Source: Gnetum montanum (taxonomy: Eukaryota > Streptophyta > Gnetopsida > Gnetales > Gnetaceae). From it: a DNA stretch of 47,558 nt. Under the pieces are notes generated by a model. It saw nothing but the letters and a program-made list of their open reading frames with translations. It did no database searches and was not told the DNA's origin. The DNA is taken from positions 90,402 through 137,959 of the forward strand of contig MNCI01002137.1 of NCBI GenBank assembly GCA_015680685.1, given 5' to 3'. Of the stretch, positions 22,647 through 33,090 are shown in pieces (position 1 is the first letter of the stretch; each line of letters begins with the position of its first letter). Made by a program: the position numbers and the translations under genes.

Positions 22647-23415
22647 CATAGCAAGGCATAACTTATTTTAGAACATGCTTCCATTTTTTTATTAGAACTC
22701 AAGTAAATAATACAAGTTAATAGCATAATAATACTCATAGTAGTAGCTTTAAAGAATCCATAGATTCCCTTCATATCACACCTTTTTCATTCCCACTTGG
22801 TTCTTCACTTTTCTATCTAGACATAATGATCATTAGTTTAGAGAATGTCATTATGTCCATGGTAAGAACCTCTTTATTGTTGAAAATTAGTGAATGGATG
22901 ATGTGATCTCACTATATATACAATTAGTGCTTTAATGATTTGATAACATAGGATGAAGTTCTCATTATTTCAACTACATCCTGTTTATTCCTTTACACTT
23001 TATTAGAAAATTAAAAAAAAAATATGTACATGAGAAATGATAAGACTATAAAAGAATGAGAAATAGGTAAGAATAGAAAAATGTATAAAGAATTTGAAAG
23101 ATATTAAAAAATGAAAAATGATAAGAAATATGAAAAATATAAAAGAATAGGAAATATATTGAAGAATGTAGAAAATAGTAAAAATTATACAAAAAATGTA
23201 AAAAGAGTGGTTTGTGCCTAAGTAGAAAAAGAACACCCCCATGACTATTGTCTAAAGTAGAAATTTAAAAAATCAAGCAAGAAGTAATGGATCACGTGTT
23301 CAAGGTAGAATTTTTGGAGGATGGAAAATCATGGAATGGTTTAACTTATTGAATATTAATAAGGATTAACTTCTATGGGTTAGTTGGATGGTAAATTTAC
23401 ATGATGCCTAACTAG
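22647..23415. other. Unassigned AT-rich spacer between copies C and A
   Basis: No gene is seen. From about 23010 to 23210 the plus strand is an A-rich run of imperfect GAAAAATATAAAAGAAT units, the reverse of a low-complexity open frame that I do not accept as a gene. A similar A-rich stretch occurs in the spacers of copies A and B (29220-29420, 43580-43780), so part of this may be spacer of an older Gypsy copy. Confidence 0.4.
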
Positions 23416-24298
23416 TGATTGAAGATACCCCTACGCCAGCATTCATGTGCAATCTGGTCAAATTTTGTGGACTCTATGTCTTCCAGTACACTAGTCTTCT
23501 AGGAAGTGAACCTTGCCCTAATGATCATTTGTTGTCTTCCCAATTACACTTGTGATGCACATGGTATGGTTAAGTGTAATCAAGGCATATGATTTTTATT
23601 GTTTTGTGTTTTATGTTCCTTGGTACTTGAATAGAGAGATGAAGTATTTTAATAACTAATTTAATTTAACTACTTAACTAATCTCTAACTTATCCTAACA
23701 TAAGCATCTAGTCCCACTTTCCATACACATCCTAAACCCACATATCCACCGCTAAGTGCTACACTACTAGGTGCACCAAGCAATAACACTACTGGGATTA
23801 CCAAGCAAATACATGTTTATGCTCGAAGTGGTCATACTAATGTGTTTAGTTTATTTAGCATAATTAATTAACTAATCTTTTAATGCATAATTTAGCTTAA
23901 TTAATTACAAATTTAATGAAAATAATGAATGCATAAACAAATCATTAATCTATTCTAATTGCTGCAAGGTTTGATCAAAAGGCTTTTCTTTATTTTCATA
24001 CACACTGGTGTGGTTCAGATACAATAGTGCTCGAACAAAGATCTGTACACTTTCTAACTCCTATTGTAGGCACTCAAAGAAATATTCTAACTTTCAAATA
24101 GAAAAACTACAAGAGCTCTACTACTACTATGACTCATCTCCCATAAACACTTCTGTGAGCTCATATTTATAGTTTTTATTACAAGGCTACGTCAATGGGG
24201 CCCCATAGATGTAGCAAATGCTATGTCAACACGACCATATCGATGAGGCAACACCAAGTAAACAAGGCCTCATTGACATGACACTTTGACACTCATCA
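23416..24298 (-). repeat. 3' LTR of Gypsy copy A
   Basis: Colinear with LTR B (TTCTAGGAAGTGAACCTTGCC, TAAGCATCTAGTCCCACTTTCC, CACATCCTAAACCCACATATCC). The first ten bases are partly lost (TGATTGAAG for TGATGAGCGGTGAAG). It ends CACTCATCA at 24298, followed by TATCCCTACAACTG. The minus-strand TATA box is TATTTATA at 24164-24171, and the AATAAA signal is TTTATT near 23987. The U3 array has several GATG-GGCC type units between the TATA box and the end. Confidence 0.85.
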
Positions 24299-24499
24299 TA
24301 TCCCTACAACTGAATGAAAACTCATCCTCAAGTTTCTTTACAAAATTGGGAAGGTATGCGATTATTGACAAACTCTTAACATAACAACTAAAACTGAGTG
24401 CTTGAGTGTACGAAACAACATATTACAAAAATTATGTTATTCATGATACAAAATTGAATAGCACGAGATGACAACTCAAAATTGAATAGCACATCCTCT

Positions 24500-27374
24500 A
24501 ATCGCATGTTGGTGATGGAGAAGATTAGATACTCCCAAGTGGTAGAGGCACCTAGAATTTTGAAGGACCTTCACCAGCTTCGAGCATGTGCAGTAGCTGA
24601 GGTAGCTATGGCTATTCTACTACAACTACAACCTCTGATGGAAGGCAAAAGGCATCTAATAATGCCTTCATCTTCTCCTCCTTACTCCAAGGATTATTCA
24701 TAGTCCACGTGACATCACCAATGTGGGCTAGAATGGGGATATCCCATGAATAGGAAATTATTGGGAATATCTCCTTTACATTGACAAACCAAGTAACAAA
24801 CTCTTTATGTTCAACATTGAATGCCCTTATTACATTTTGTAGCTCCTAGTAGTCATTCATCCTTCTAGCCAGGTTCTCAACAATAGATCTTTGATCAATG
24901 TATTTTCCCTTAAGAACTTTGAGTTCAATGTTTGCCATGGTAAGCTTTTGCTTGGTGTCTTTATGATGCTTAAACTCAACCTCGTACAACAAGTACAAGT
25001 TGGCCACCTATTTCTCTAGTTCTTACAATGGTCATCTAGTAGTTAACATGGCTAAATTTGCATACTAGAGATTAGCAAGCTCCATATATTCTATCATCTC
25101 CTCAATCTACAACTCCTTCATGTAGATTTCTACCTTTTTATAGGCATCTATCCCATCAATGATAGGCTGCCAAACTTTTCTTCCTTGCTAGAGTTGCTGG
25201 AGGATTTCATTCACTTTCACCTTCACCAACTAGATGTGTTTTTCATTCACTTCTTTTTGTAGACCAACCTGCTCTCTATAATGATCTTTGACTTTCTCAA
25301 ATTTGAAAGCCTCCAATTTCTAGGTAGTTACCTCGATTGCAGTTTTCTAGCGAAGGGCATAGACCTCCTTCATGGAGAGGTTTATCTTTTTTGCTGCTAA
25401 TCTCCCTAGTTCTATGTTTACTCTGGACAATTGCTCCTACTATTTATGGATGAAGTTAGTTAATTGTTGTTTGTGCTCATCAACATTTCACAGGCAATGG
25501 TCCTCTATGATCAATTGTACCTTCTCATGGTAGGTCTAATTTAAGGCCTTTTGAATTTTATGTTGTGTGGCCTCTACCAAGGATCGATAGAACACCATCA
25601 TTTCCATCACACCCTCAACCCCTTTTAATCTAGTGCAAAGTTATTCAATAGCTTCATCTCTTGTCAATGCTGGGTTAAGAATTCCAGGGTTAGTAATTTG
25701 ACTCTTAATTCGGCAACTTCAACAATCAAGTTAGTTATTTCGAGTTACCCCTCCAAGATGATATTCTTGCCCCTTACCTCTAGCAACTCCAACTGAGTTG
25801 GTAGTAATATTGTTCAGAGGATCAAATACATCCAAGAGTAGTTGCCCAATTCCCACCAGCTAGTCCAACAATTCTTTATGCTATGCTATATTTATTCTAC
25901 CACTTGAGGTTTCTATGGACATCTGCACATCCTTGAGTGCAGTGACATCTAGTACAAATACCATAGGTGCATTGAGGGTTTTGGCTATTCAATCAGCAGC
26001 CACCTCTACTACAGTCTCCTAACCTTGATGCTACATCATCAATACTATTTCCCCCTCACCTTCCTCCAACCACACCAAGAAGGTTGTAGCATTCCTAGAG
26101 ATTTTTGGGAGTGACTGTTATTTTGCAAGAGATACCATGACCTCTCTAGTGCTAGGATTTAACCTCATGGGCAACTGCATTCTTTGGGCTAAGAAAATAT
26201 ATCCACCACCACCCATCAAGCTTATTATTTAAGCCACCTAATTTAGGTGACTCATCATTGATTTGTACATAGATGGATCATTGCCACTCATGCCTGCTTG
26301 TTGCTCTTTTTTGCTTAAGAGCCATTCTTGGTATTCACATAACTACTAGGCTATTGCAGCGACATCCGACATAGTTTTTTGAATGGAAAGTGGAGGTGAT
26401 GGTTGTTGCTCCTCTTCTTAAATGGTCATTGCAGGGATCTTTTCTTTTATCATCTCCACCCAGTTAGCAACTAGAGCATTCTTGATAGCATTATTGATAT
26501 AATAGATTATTCCTCCCCTTAGACAAAGTTTTCTAATGAGGCATGGGAAGGAGAGTGCATTCCTTCCACATTCATTTTCTTTAAATCGCTTCTCCGTCTC
26601 TAGATAGATCAACTATGGAAGGTTGATAGGGATTCTCCCACTTAGAGCAGCACATGTATGGGTAGAAAAAGTGGTGATTTTGCTTGTCCTCACCATGGGA
26701 TTGAGGTGGAAGGCTGCAATCTTATAGTGGATTCTTTCTACTGGTGTGAGTGCACCAAACTCCTTGCAATCAACATCATACCATTATCGCACCCATTCTT
26801 TCTTGATGTTGGGATCTGCCTACATTGGAATCTTAGCAAAACTTGCCCTAATTTCTAGCAACCTAAACACTTCAACAATAGCCTACACCAAGTAGGACAC
26901 TGAGATGTCCTTGATTTTGACTATTGAACTGGCCTACCTATTGTTCTAAAATAGGAATGTCTCTCCCATGTACCACTCCTCGGTGGAAGCAATGATTGGA
27001 CACATGCAAGAGGCCTTTACTTGGTCTTACACTTCCCTTGGTGCTTGCTCTAAGAAAGGGTCAAAATTTAACTTCTAGAGCATTATTATCTTGACCTTCC
27101 TTAATCTGATTTGATTCAAGCAAGCTTCTGTCAAGGTCACCTTGAGATTTTCTTGTTGAGCCAGTGCATCATCCTGATGGGAGTGTTCTATTGCTACTGC
27201 TAATTTTGGAATTTATCAAATAGATTTCACCTAGACCTCTTTCCTAAGAGGACCTATGGCGTGGATTCCAAGTGGTTCATCTTGGGCCTATTCTTGGCCC
27301 TTTTCCATCCTAGTTCATTTCTCCTTGGGTGGAGATAGTCCTACTTCCTATGTATGTTTCCCTTTTGGTGCCAT
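24500..27374 (-). pseudogene. 3' ORF of Gypsy copy A, starting MAPKGKHT
   Basis: Near-complete but stop-ridden copy of the long ORF behind integrase, about 950 codons. It starts MAPKGKHT at 27374, colinear with copy B. The first third holds the block that recalls the plant transposon protein domain, including a W-Y-M-G-E-T-F-L-F motif. A central third is rich in Glu, Lys, Leu and Asn with coiled-coil-like stretches (NIELGRLAAKKINLSMKEVY, then KLEAFKFEKVKDHYREQVGL). The C-terminal part contains KMKALLDAFCLPSEV. Stops are frequent and several are TAG where copy B or the sense suggests Gln or Trp. No transmembrane segment or signal peptide stands out, unlike some env-like proteins. The function is unknown; the end is approximate. 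Confidence 0.75.
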
Positions 27375-29500
27375 CTACAGTCACAATAAATCCATGGATT
27401 AGTAGATATAATGTGTAATTTTAAATTCTTGAATACCTTATCTCATTAGTCAATTACACTTTGGCTATGGTTGGACCATGGTAGATTGATTATTTTACTA
27501 ATTATTTATTGTAAATGTCACTAGAGCTTTGTTGGAAAGGTTTAACACTTGTAATTTGGTCTTTAATAGTTAATTTCTTAGTTAAACCTTTGTAGGAGTT
27601 AGAAAAATGATGAAAATTTTTCTATAAAAAATGGCACATGTGTGGCCCCCATGACAAAGAGATTACCTTCGATAGCTATAGGGTCAAAGAACGGAGTGAT
27701 TTGGATAAACGGTTAGGAAGTTATGGTCTCTGGAAGGTTCTAGGCTTTGAAATTTTGAAAAACTCCCTAGGTGTTTGTGAGAAAACGTAAAAATTTGAAA
27801 GTGAGGTCATGCATATATATAGTATTTTTCTATCACATCGATGCGGCCCCATATACAAGGCCTTGTATATGGATCTGCTTCGTAGATGAGGCCTTGTATA
27901 CAGAGCCTATAGGAAAAATTTTAAATTTTGAATATTTCAAAAAATACAAGGAATTTTCCAATGAATTTAAGGTCCATGGAGCCCCAAAAAAGTCAAGAAT
28001 ATGATGAAATCATTCAAGAGGATCTTTTGAAAGCTCAAAAATTGAAAACTTTAACAAAGAATGTGTTTATTGAACAAAATATATAAAGGAGCACATGGCT
28101 TGATGTAGAAGACGGGTGTACAAAATATTTTGATTGTAAGAATGCCTAAGGATAAGGTACTTAACAACCCCAACCAAGAGATATGCAAGTGGATCCTCCC
28201 ATAGTAGACACATGCTTTATCTACCCTTGCGTAACCTCAACCTAAGGAGTCCATGAGCCCTAGAGGTAATTAATGATTGATTGAAGTTAAGGATCAAAAC
28301 TCAAAAGATTTTACCTAAGAATTTAAGTACATCAGACTAAGACATGAAATCAAGAACATGGACTTCAACAATGAGGTGAGTTATGAACAACATAGATGAA
28401 TGATGGAGAAGGTGGAATGAAATTCAAAATTGAGGTCATAAGAAGTCCCTTGTGGAGTTTGTGTTTAAAATGACCTAAGAAGTTCCCTCTTTAGTCCAAA
28501 CCAAAACCAACCTCTTTCAATGACTTTGCATTGCCACTTTAAGACTGATCCACCCCCTCAAGACACAAAAGTACTGTTACAGAACAACCACTGTTCCATA
28601 AAGAGAAGAAAAGAGAAGTAGGAAGTGAGAGAGGGCCTTAGTTAGAAGGGACCTTTAGGCATGGGTAACATGTCTTTCTAGTCCCATAACTAGTGCTTAT
28701 AGCCCGTTTATTTATCTAAGGGATGTGCTTTGAATTCCCATCATGTTTTGTTTTTTTTTTAATTTTTATTCTTCATTTTTGATGGGAACCACACCATGCA
28801 AAAACTTTATTTGACGTCCTGTTATTGATCATCATGGAATAGTAAGAAGTCTATGAAAACACTCAAGCACCCGTGTAAGTAGAAGTGTACAAATAGTATT
28901 AAGTCCCCTTGAAGTCACATCTTGTACAAACCTTTGAATCCTTCCAAATTCCAAAAACTACCAAGTTCACCAATTTATTAAAAGTTTATTTCATGAAAGG
29001 GACCTCAAACTTCCAAAATAAGGAAAATCGTAGAGTTTGTGAATGGGTGGATGTTGTGGACTCATTGCCTATTCCATAAAAAAAAAACCATGACTTAGAC
29101 ATCAATACAAAAATTTAAAATTAGAAACCATACATTACCGAATAAAACATTAAACACAAACCACCATTAGTAGCAGCTATAGCACCATTGTGTCATGTTG
29201 GCACAAAGCACATTTATTAGCAAAAAACTGAAAATCACACTCAAACAAAACAAATTAAAATATATAAGAGAGTGTAAAATATTCAAGAAAGATTTAAACA
29301 TACTACCAATGGTGTAAAACAAAACTGGTATAAAAATATGAAAAATTTTGAACTTTAAAAAAGTGTAAAATAAATAACTTGCAAAATCAAAAATGTAGAA
29401 AACAAAAAATAGAAAAACTGAGGAGCCATATGGATGATTAGCATGGATGGCCATCTCCCACATAAATGAGTTGGAAGGAGGAGATTCAAAAAATTGAGTG
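27375..29500 (-). other. Integrase-to-ORF spacer of copy A
   Basis: Two kilobases of non-coding DNA, colinear with 41740-43820 in copy B over its whole length. It includes a perfect 20-bp palindrome at 27851-27870 (ATATACAAGG and its complement), a T-run near 28746, and an A-rich stretch at 29220-29420 whose reverse strand gives a low-complexity open frame. Immediately before the 3' ORF, the minus strand reads GACTGTAG then ATG, a possible splice acceptor. I see no coding sequence. Confidence 0.7.
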
Positions 29501-29509
29501 TGGTTGTCC

Positions 29510-29815
29510 ATCTATTCAAGTATTTATTACATTAGCTTTCTTGGGTTCATGGAAAGGCTTTACTTATTGAATGTTGACCAACTGCTTTTTATTTGGGCTC
29601 TTAGGTTTGTATATGGTCATGGTCAAGGTTTCATCATTTATATAAGGTCCCTCCCACAATGTTTAGAACTTTTTTTTCTAGGATACATGTGTGGGGTTCC
29701 AATAGAGAACCTTATCTCCACGTTGAAATCTTACTTTCCATATTCTAAGATCATGTTGTTACTTGTTGAATGCGTTGAGAACTTTCTTAAGCTTTGAGTT
29801 CACTCATTGTTAAGG
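29510..29815 (-). pseudogene. pol: Ty3/Gypsy integrase, C-terminal fragment (copy A)
   Basis: C-terminal DNA-binding end of integrase. The minus strand reads FNK-QHDLRIWKVRFQRGD, then KVLYWNPTHV, then TLWEGPYINDET and VKPFHEPKK. G-D-K-V-L and W-x-G-P-Y are the usual Gypsy integrase end motifs. There are several stops. The HHCC and DDE core are missing: just above 29815 the sequence jumps to the start of RT, so an internal deletion has removed most of RT, RNase H and integrase. Confidence 0.8.
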
Positions 29816-29829
29816 TTAGTAGCATGGTT

Positions 29830-31190
29830 TAATAGTTAGATTAATGTAGATTTGATGTTGACAAATGCATAGATCAATACCAATGATCAAGTCATTAGAC
29901 TATGCAAATGTAGTTGATCATTTATTTGTCACTTCCAATAATTTTCTCTTTTTTTCTTTATCAAGATTGGCATTTATGATTACCAATTTTTTGTTATTGA
30001 GAAACACATATTCAAGTTCATAGTAGGGTCTTTGGCTCTAGTGATTCTAATTCATATTTTTTTGGTATCTCTAATTTTCCCCATTAATTTTCTTCATCTT
30101 ATTGTAACTTTGTGTAAAGAAGCTATCTTCATATCTTTTCCAGTTTATTTTTTTTATTCAAAGTAAGCACTTGTAATTGTATCAACTAGTTCCATGCATA
30201 TGTTCAAGCATAATTCTTCTTCATTAATTATCCATTGGATGCCTAATATAGCTATTTTACTATTAAAGTATCAACATTTTAATCATTATTTAACGTTAAG
30301 TACTTAGTTGTTTAAAAATTGAATTTTTTGAAGTGTTAAAAATTGTAAATTCCTAGCTCCCATAACATAGAAATCGACTCCAGAAGCTCACATGTTTTTG
30401 AACATGAATCACGTGTTCAATGTGTAAGATCTTGTGTTTTCAACTCTTAGAACAACAAAAAGTTTCTTTGTAGAATGAGTAAAATGATAAAAATTTCTAA
30501 CTCCCATAACTATTTATAGGTTTTTATGGCCATATTAATGGGGCTACATTGATGTAGGTAGTTGCATTGACACTATTGAAGTTAAAAATTTTCTTTTGAT
30601 TTCTATAGTGAATAGTAAGTGGATAAGCTCACTAATTATCATACCAAATAAAGGTGATTAATGAAGGATCTATCTCAATTCCTAGCTGGTGGATCCCACT
30701 TACTAATCACCTCCTTTTTTTTCACTTTCTTCAATTTGGGATTCAATCTCCACTATGGCTATCTCTTAGGCTTAATGAATGGATCCGTGTAGATTCGAAG
30801 CCGACATATGTGTAGGTTAAGACCTATTAGTTTATCATATGACTAAGCAAAGGTTGTTGGCCATTTGTCCATCATCATTAGCAACTTTTTCTTTTTCTCT
30901 TTTATGAGCTAGGCATTCATAATTATCAATTTTTCATTCTTCAAGAACACATAATTAAGTTATTCTAATAATGTTTTCAATTTAACAGGCTCTGATTCAT
31001 ATGTCTCTAGAATATCCAGCTCTTCCCAATCCATGTATTCTTCTTATTAGTTTTATATATCAAAGAGCTAAAATCTAAGTTGTTGCATTTCATTCAATCT
31101 ATCAATGTATGCATCTAAAAGGGCTTCTTATGGTTCCATGTAGATGTTGGAATTGCAACTCTCATCTAGGATTAATCACTGAATGCCCCC
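29830..31190 (-). pseudogene. pol: Two Gypsy RT N-terminal fragments (copy A)
   Basis: The part of pol between protease and the RT core appears twice. On the minus strand, 31190-30640 gives EEYMDWEELDILETYESEPV, then LNYVFLKNEKLIIMNA, then RLNPKLKKVKKKEVISKW. This matches the plant Athila/Tat order L-x-Y-x-F-L-x-x-x-x-x-x-P-V-I and R-R-L-N-P-x-x-K-x-V-V-K-K-E. 30260-29830 is a diverged repeat of the same segment. Between them (30300-30620) is a piece like the spacer/U3 region, with GGGGCTACATTGATGTAGG. The RT catalytic YxDD is not present. The arrangement looks like deletion plus unequal recombination. Confidence 0.65.
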
Positions 31191-31229
31191 CTATTTTTTG
31201 ATTATTATTTATTGATACTTTTGCATACT

Positions 31230-31722
31230 CTCTTAGTCAATACATGATTTGCATGTTGTAATAGATCTACTTCTAATTGTCCATATTTTTTGCATGTAGT
31301 TACACCCTATGTCATTATACAAAATGCATGGGAATTTCTTCTTGTCTATTATTTTGTGCTCATTTTTCTTAGAGATTTCTAGGTATAGGTTCCTAATTCC
31401 CAACTTAACATCAATGGTACTCAACAAAGTCCTTCCCACAATGATGGAGAATTTTCCTTTGTAATTGTTCACATGGATCACTAGGAAATTAGTAGGGTAT
31501 GACCAACTACTAATGGTGGTTACAGTATCTTCCACCATTCCCAAGGGAATGACAATGGATTGATTAGCAAGATCTAATCTAATATTTCATTTTTTAAGTA
31601 ATGGTAGGTTCTAACCATTTTACATCTTTTGCAAAATCAAATTAACTCCATAACTTGAATCTAGTAAAGCTTTGCAAGGTGCATTTCTTGTGATTTGCAA
31701 ATAAATTAAGGAACTTTCCATG
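31230..31722 (-). pseudogene. pol: Ty3/Gypsy aspartic protease (copy A)
   Basis: Retropepsin-like protease that would process the Gag-Pol polyprotein. The minus strand shows ITRNAPCKALLDSSYGVNLI around 31660; the catalytic D-S/T-G triad has become D-S-S (31653-31661). After a short broken stretch the frame 31544-31233 reads GMVEDTVTTISSW, then PTNFLVIHV, then IIVGRTLLSTIDV, matching the usual G-x-x-E-D-x-x-V and I-I-L-G-R-P-x-L-x-T. Loss of the Gly in the active site and the stops show that it is dead. Upstream the reading stops at about 31800, just before the next element. Confidence 0.8.
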
Positions 31723-31867
31723 TTTATTTTTTTCAAGGAAGGTTTTCTACTTTTATCAAATCAGCAACTGCAAGGGTTAATCTAAAAGTTTACATATTTG
31801 AGAAACTTTGATTCCAAGGTAATTTAGATGATGCCTAAGAGGTTATTGGTGTAGGATCCACAGCTAT

Positions 31868-33090
31868 TGTCACATCCCCATTTCCAAATGGAGTTGTTTT
31901 GTAATAAAGATGATGTCACATTGTAATAAATAGTGTAATAATTGTAATAATACCTTAAAGTGCACATTGTAATAATAAGCATATCTCTTAAGGTGACATT
32001 TGGGAAGTTGACCTAAGGCATTGATATCGAGGAATTAGATTTCATGTTAGTAAGGAGTTGTAGGGTTAGTAAAGGTGAGTAACAAGTGTTGGATGAAGCA
32101 GAACAAGAAGGTGATTGGCCATATCTTTTGGCTAGACCCATGCCTAATTATGGTGGTAAGTTTGGATTGTCTCTAAGGCATAGATATTGAAGGAAGAAAA
32201 CCCCAACAAACCCTAAGATCATGACCCATATACATTATTTCCACATTAAGTTTTCTTTTCTTTTTGTTTTACATATTTCCTTTCTCATTCATTAATCATA
32301 AAGTTCAATGTTTCATATGTTTGAGATTTTCCATGACATCTGGAACTAGAATGTCACAATTAATATTAGCACAAAGCATGACCTAGGGCCAATAATAATT
32401 AAGGACTAATAATAATCTAATGAGAAAGCACAATCCACGATCTAGGAAGAATCATGAATCATCACCAAATGTACATAATGTCCAAGATGAAAAATGCAAC
32501 CTAGAAGATACCCTTTCAAAGACTTCCATGAATATCTGTGACCAAATTTTAATGAGATATGACTATATACCAATAAGGTATATTAACTTAGAGAGCCTCT
32601 AGTGATAAGGATAATATTGGTTCAACTAACTTTTATCCATCTTGTAGTAATGTTGGAAATTTCCTTAATTATCTAGGGTTATCCATATGTCTCTACTATG
32701 GGTCTAGTAAACCATATCGCAAGTCTCCTAAGACATTGTCTTGTTATGGATCTTACCTTTCCTAAACACCTAAACCCCAACTTGATACTACATACCCTTA
32801 TTTAGATCCTAAACATTAGTGAAAATAAGAAAATTAAGCTACCCATAGATCCTATCTATTTGGTAACAAAGGGAACTTACCAAGGGATTGATAAGAAAAC
32901 TACTCTCATCAGATAATGTTAAGATTTCCTATTCTACTAATTTTCTCCTTAGATCTAGCTAACTTGAACTCAATAATCCTTATGCCATTCACTAGTTATG
33001 ATTTTGCATGAAATCTAAGTCACTTAGAAGTAAATAGATCACTCATACATCAACTTCTTAAGGATAAGTTGGTGAAATAGCTAATATTAA
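31868..33090. repeat. Left long terminal repeat
   Basis: It starts TGTCACATCCCC and is colinear with 36330-37490: GGAGTTG-A-GGTTAG, GAAAGAAAACCCCAA, ACATTATT-CA-ATTAA, TTTTCTTTTCTTT, TTTCCATGACAT and CAAGTCAC-TAGAA occur in the same order in both. Identity is low, pointing to great age. Confidence 0.6.

Noticed and set aside
23003-23242. Minus-strand frame resembling a membrane protein
   Set aside because: Phe/Ile/Tyr-rich translation of an A-rich repeat run, without a plausible start or conservation.
29167-29511. 114-codon open frame on the minus strand
   Set aside because: It covers an A-rich low-complexity stretch; the frame is not kept in copy B and the product is mostly Phe, Ile and Leu.
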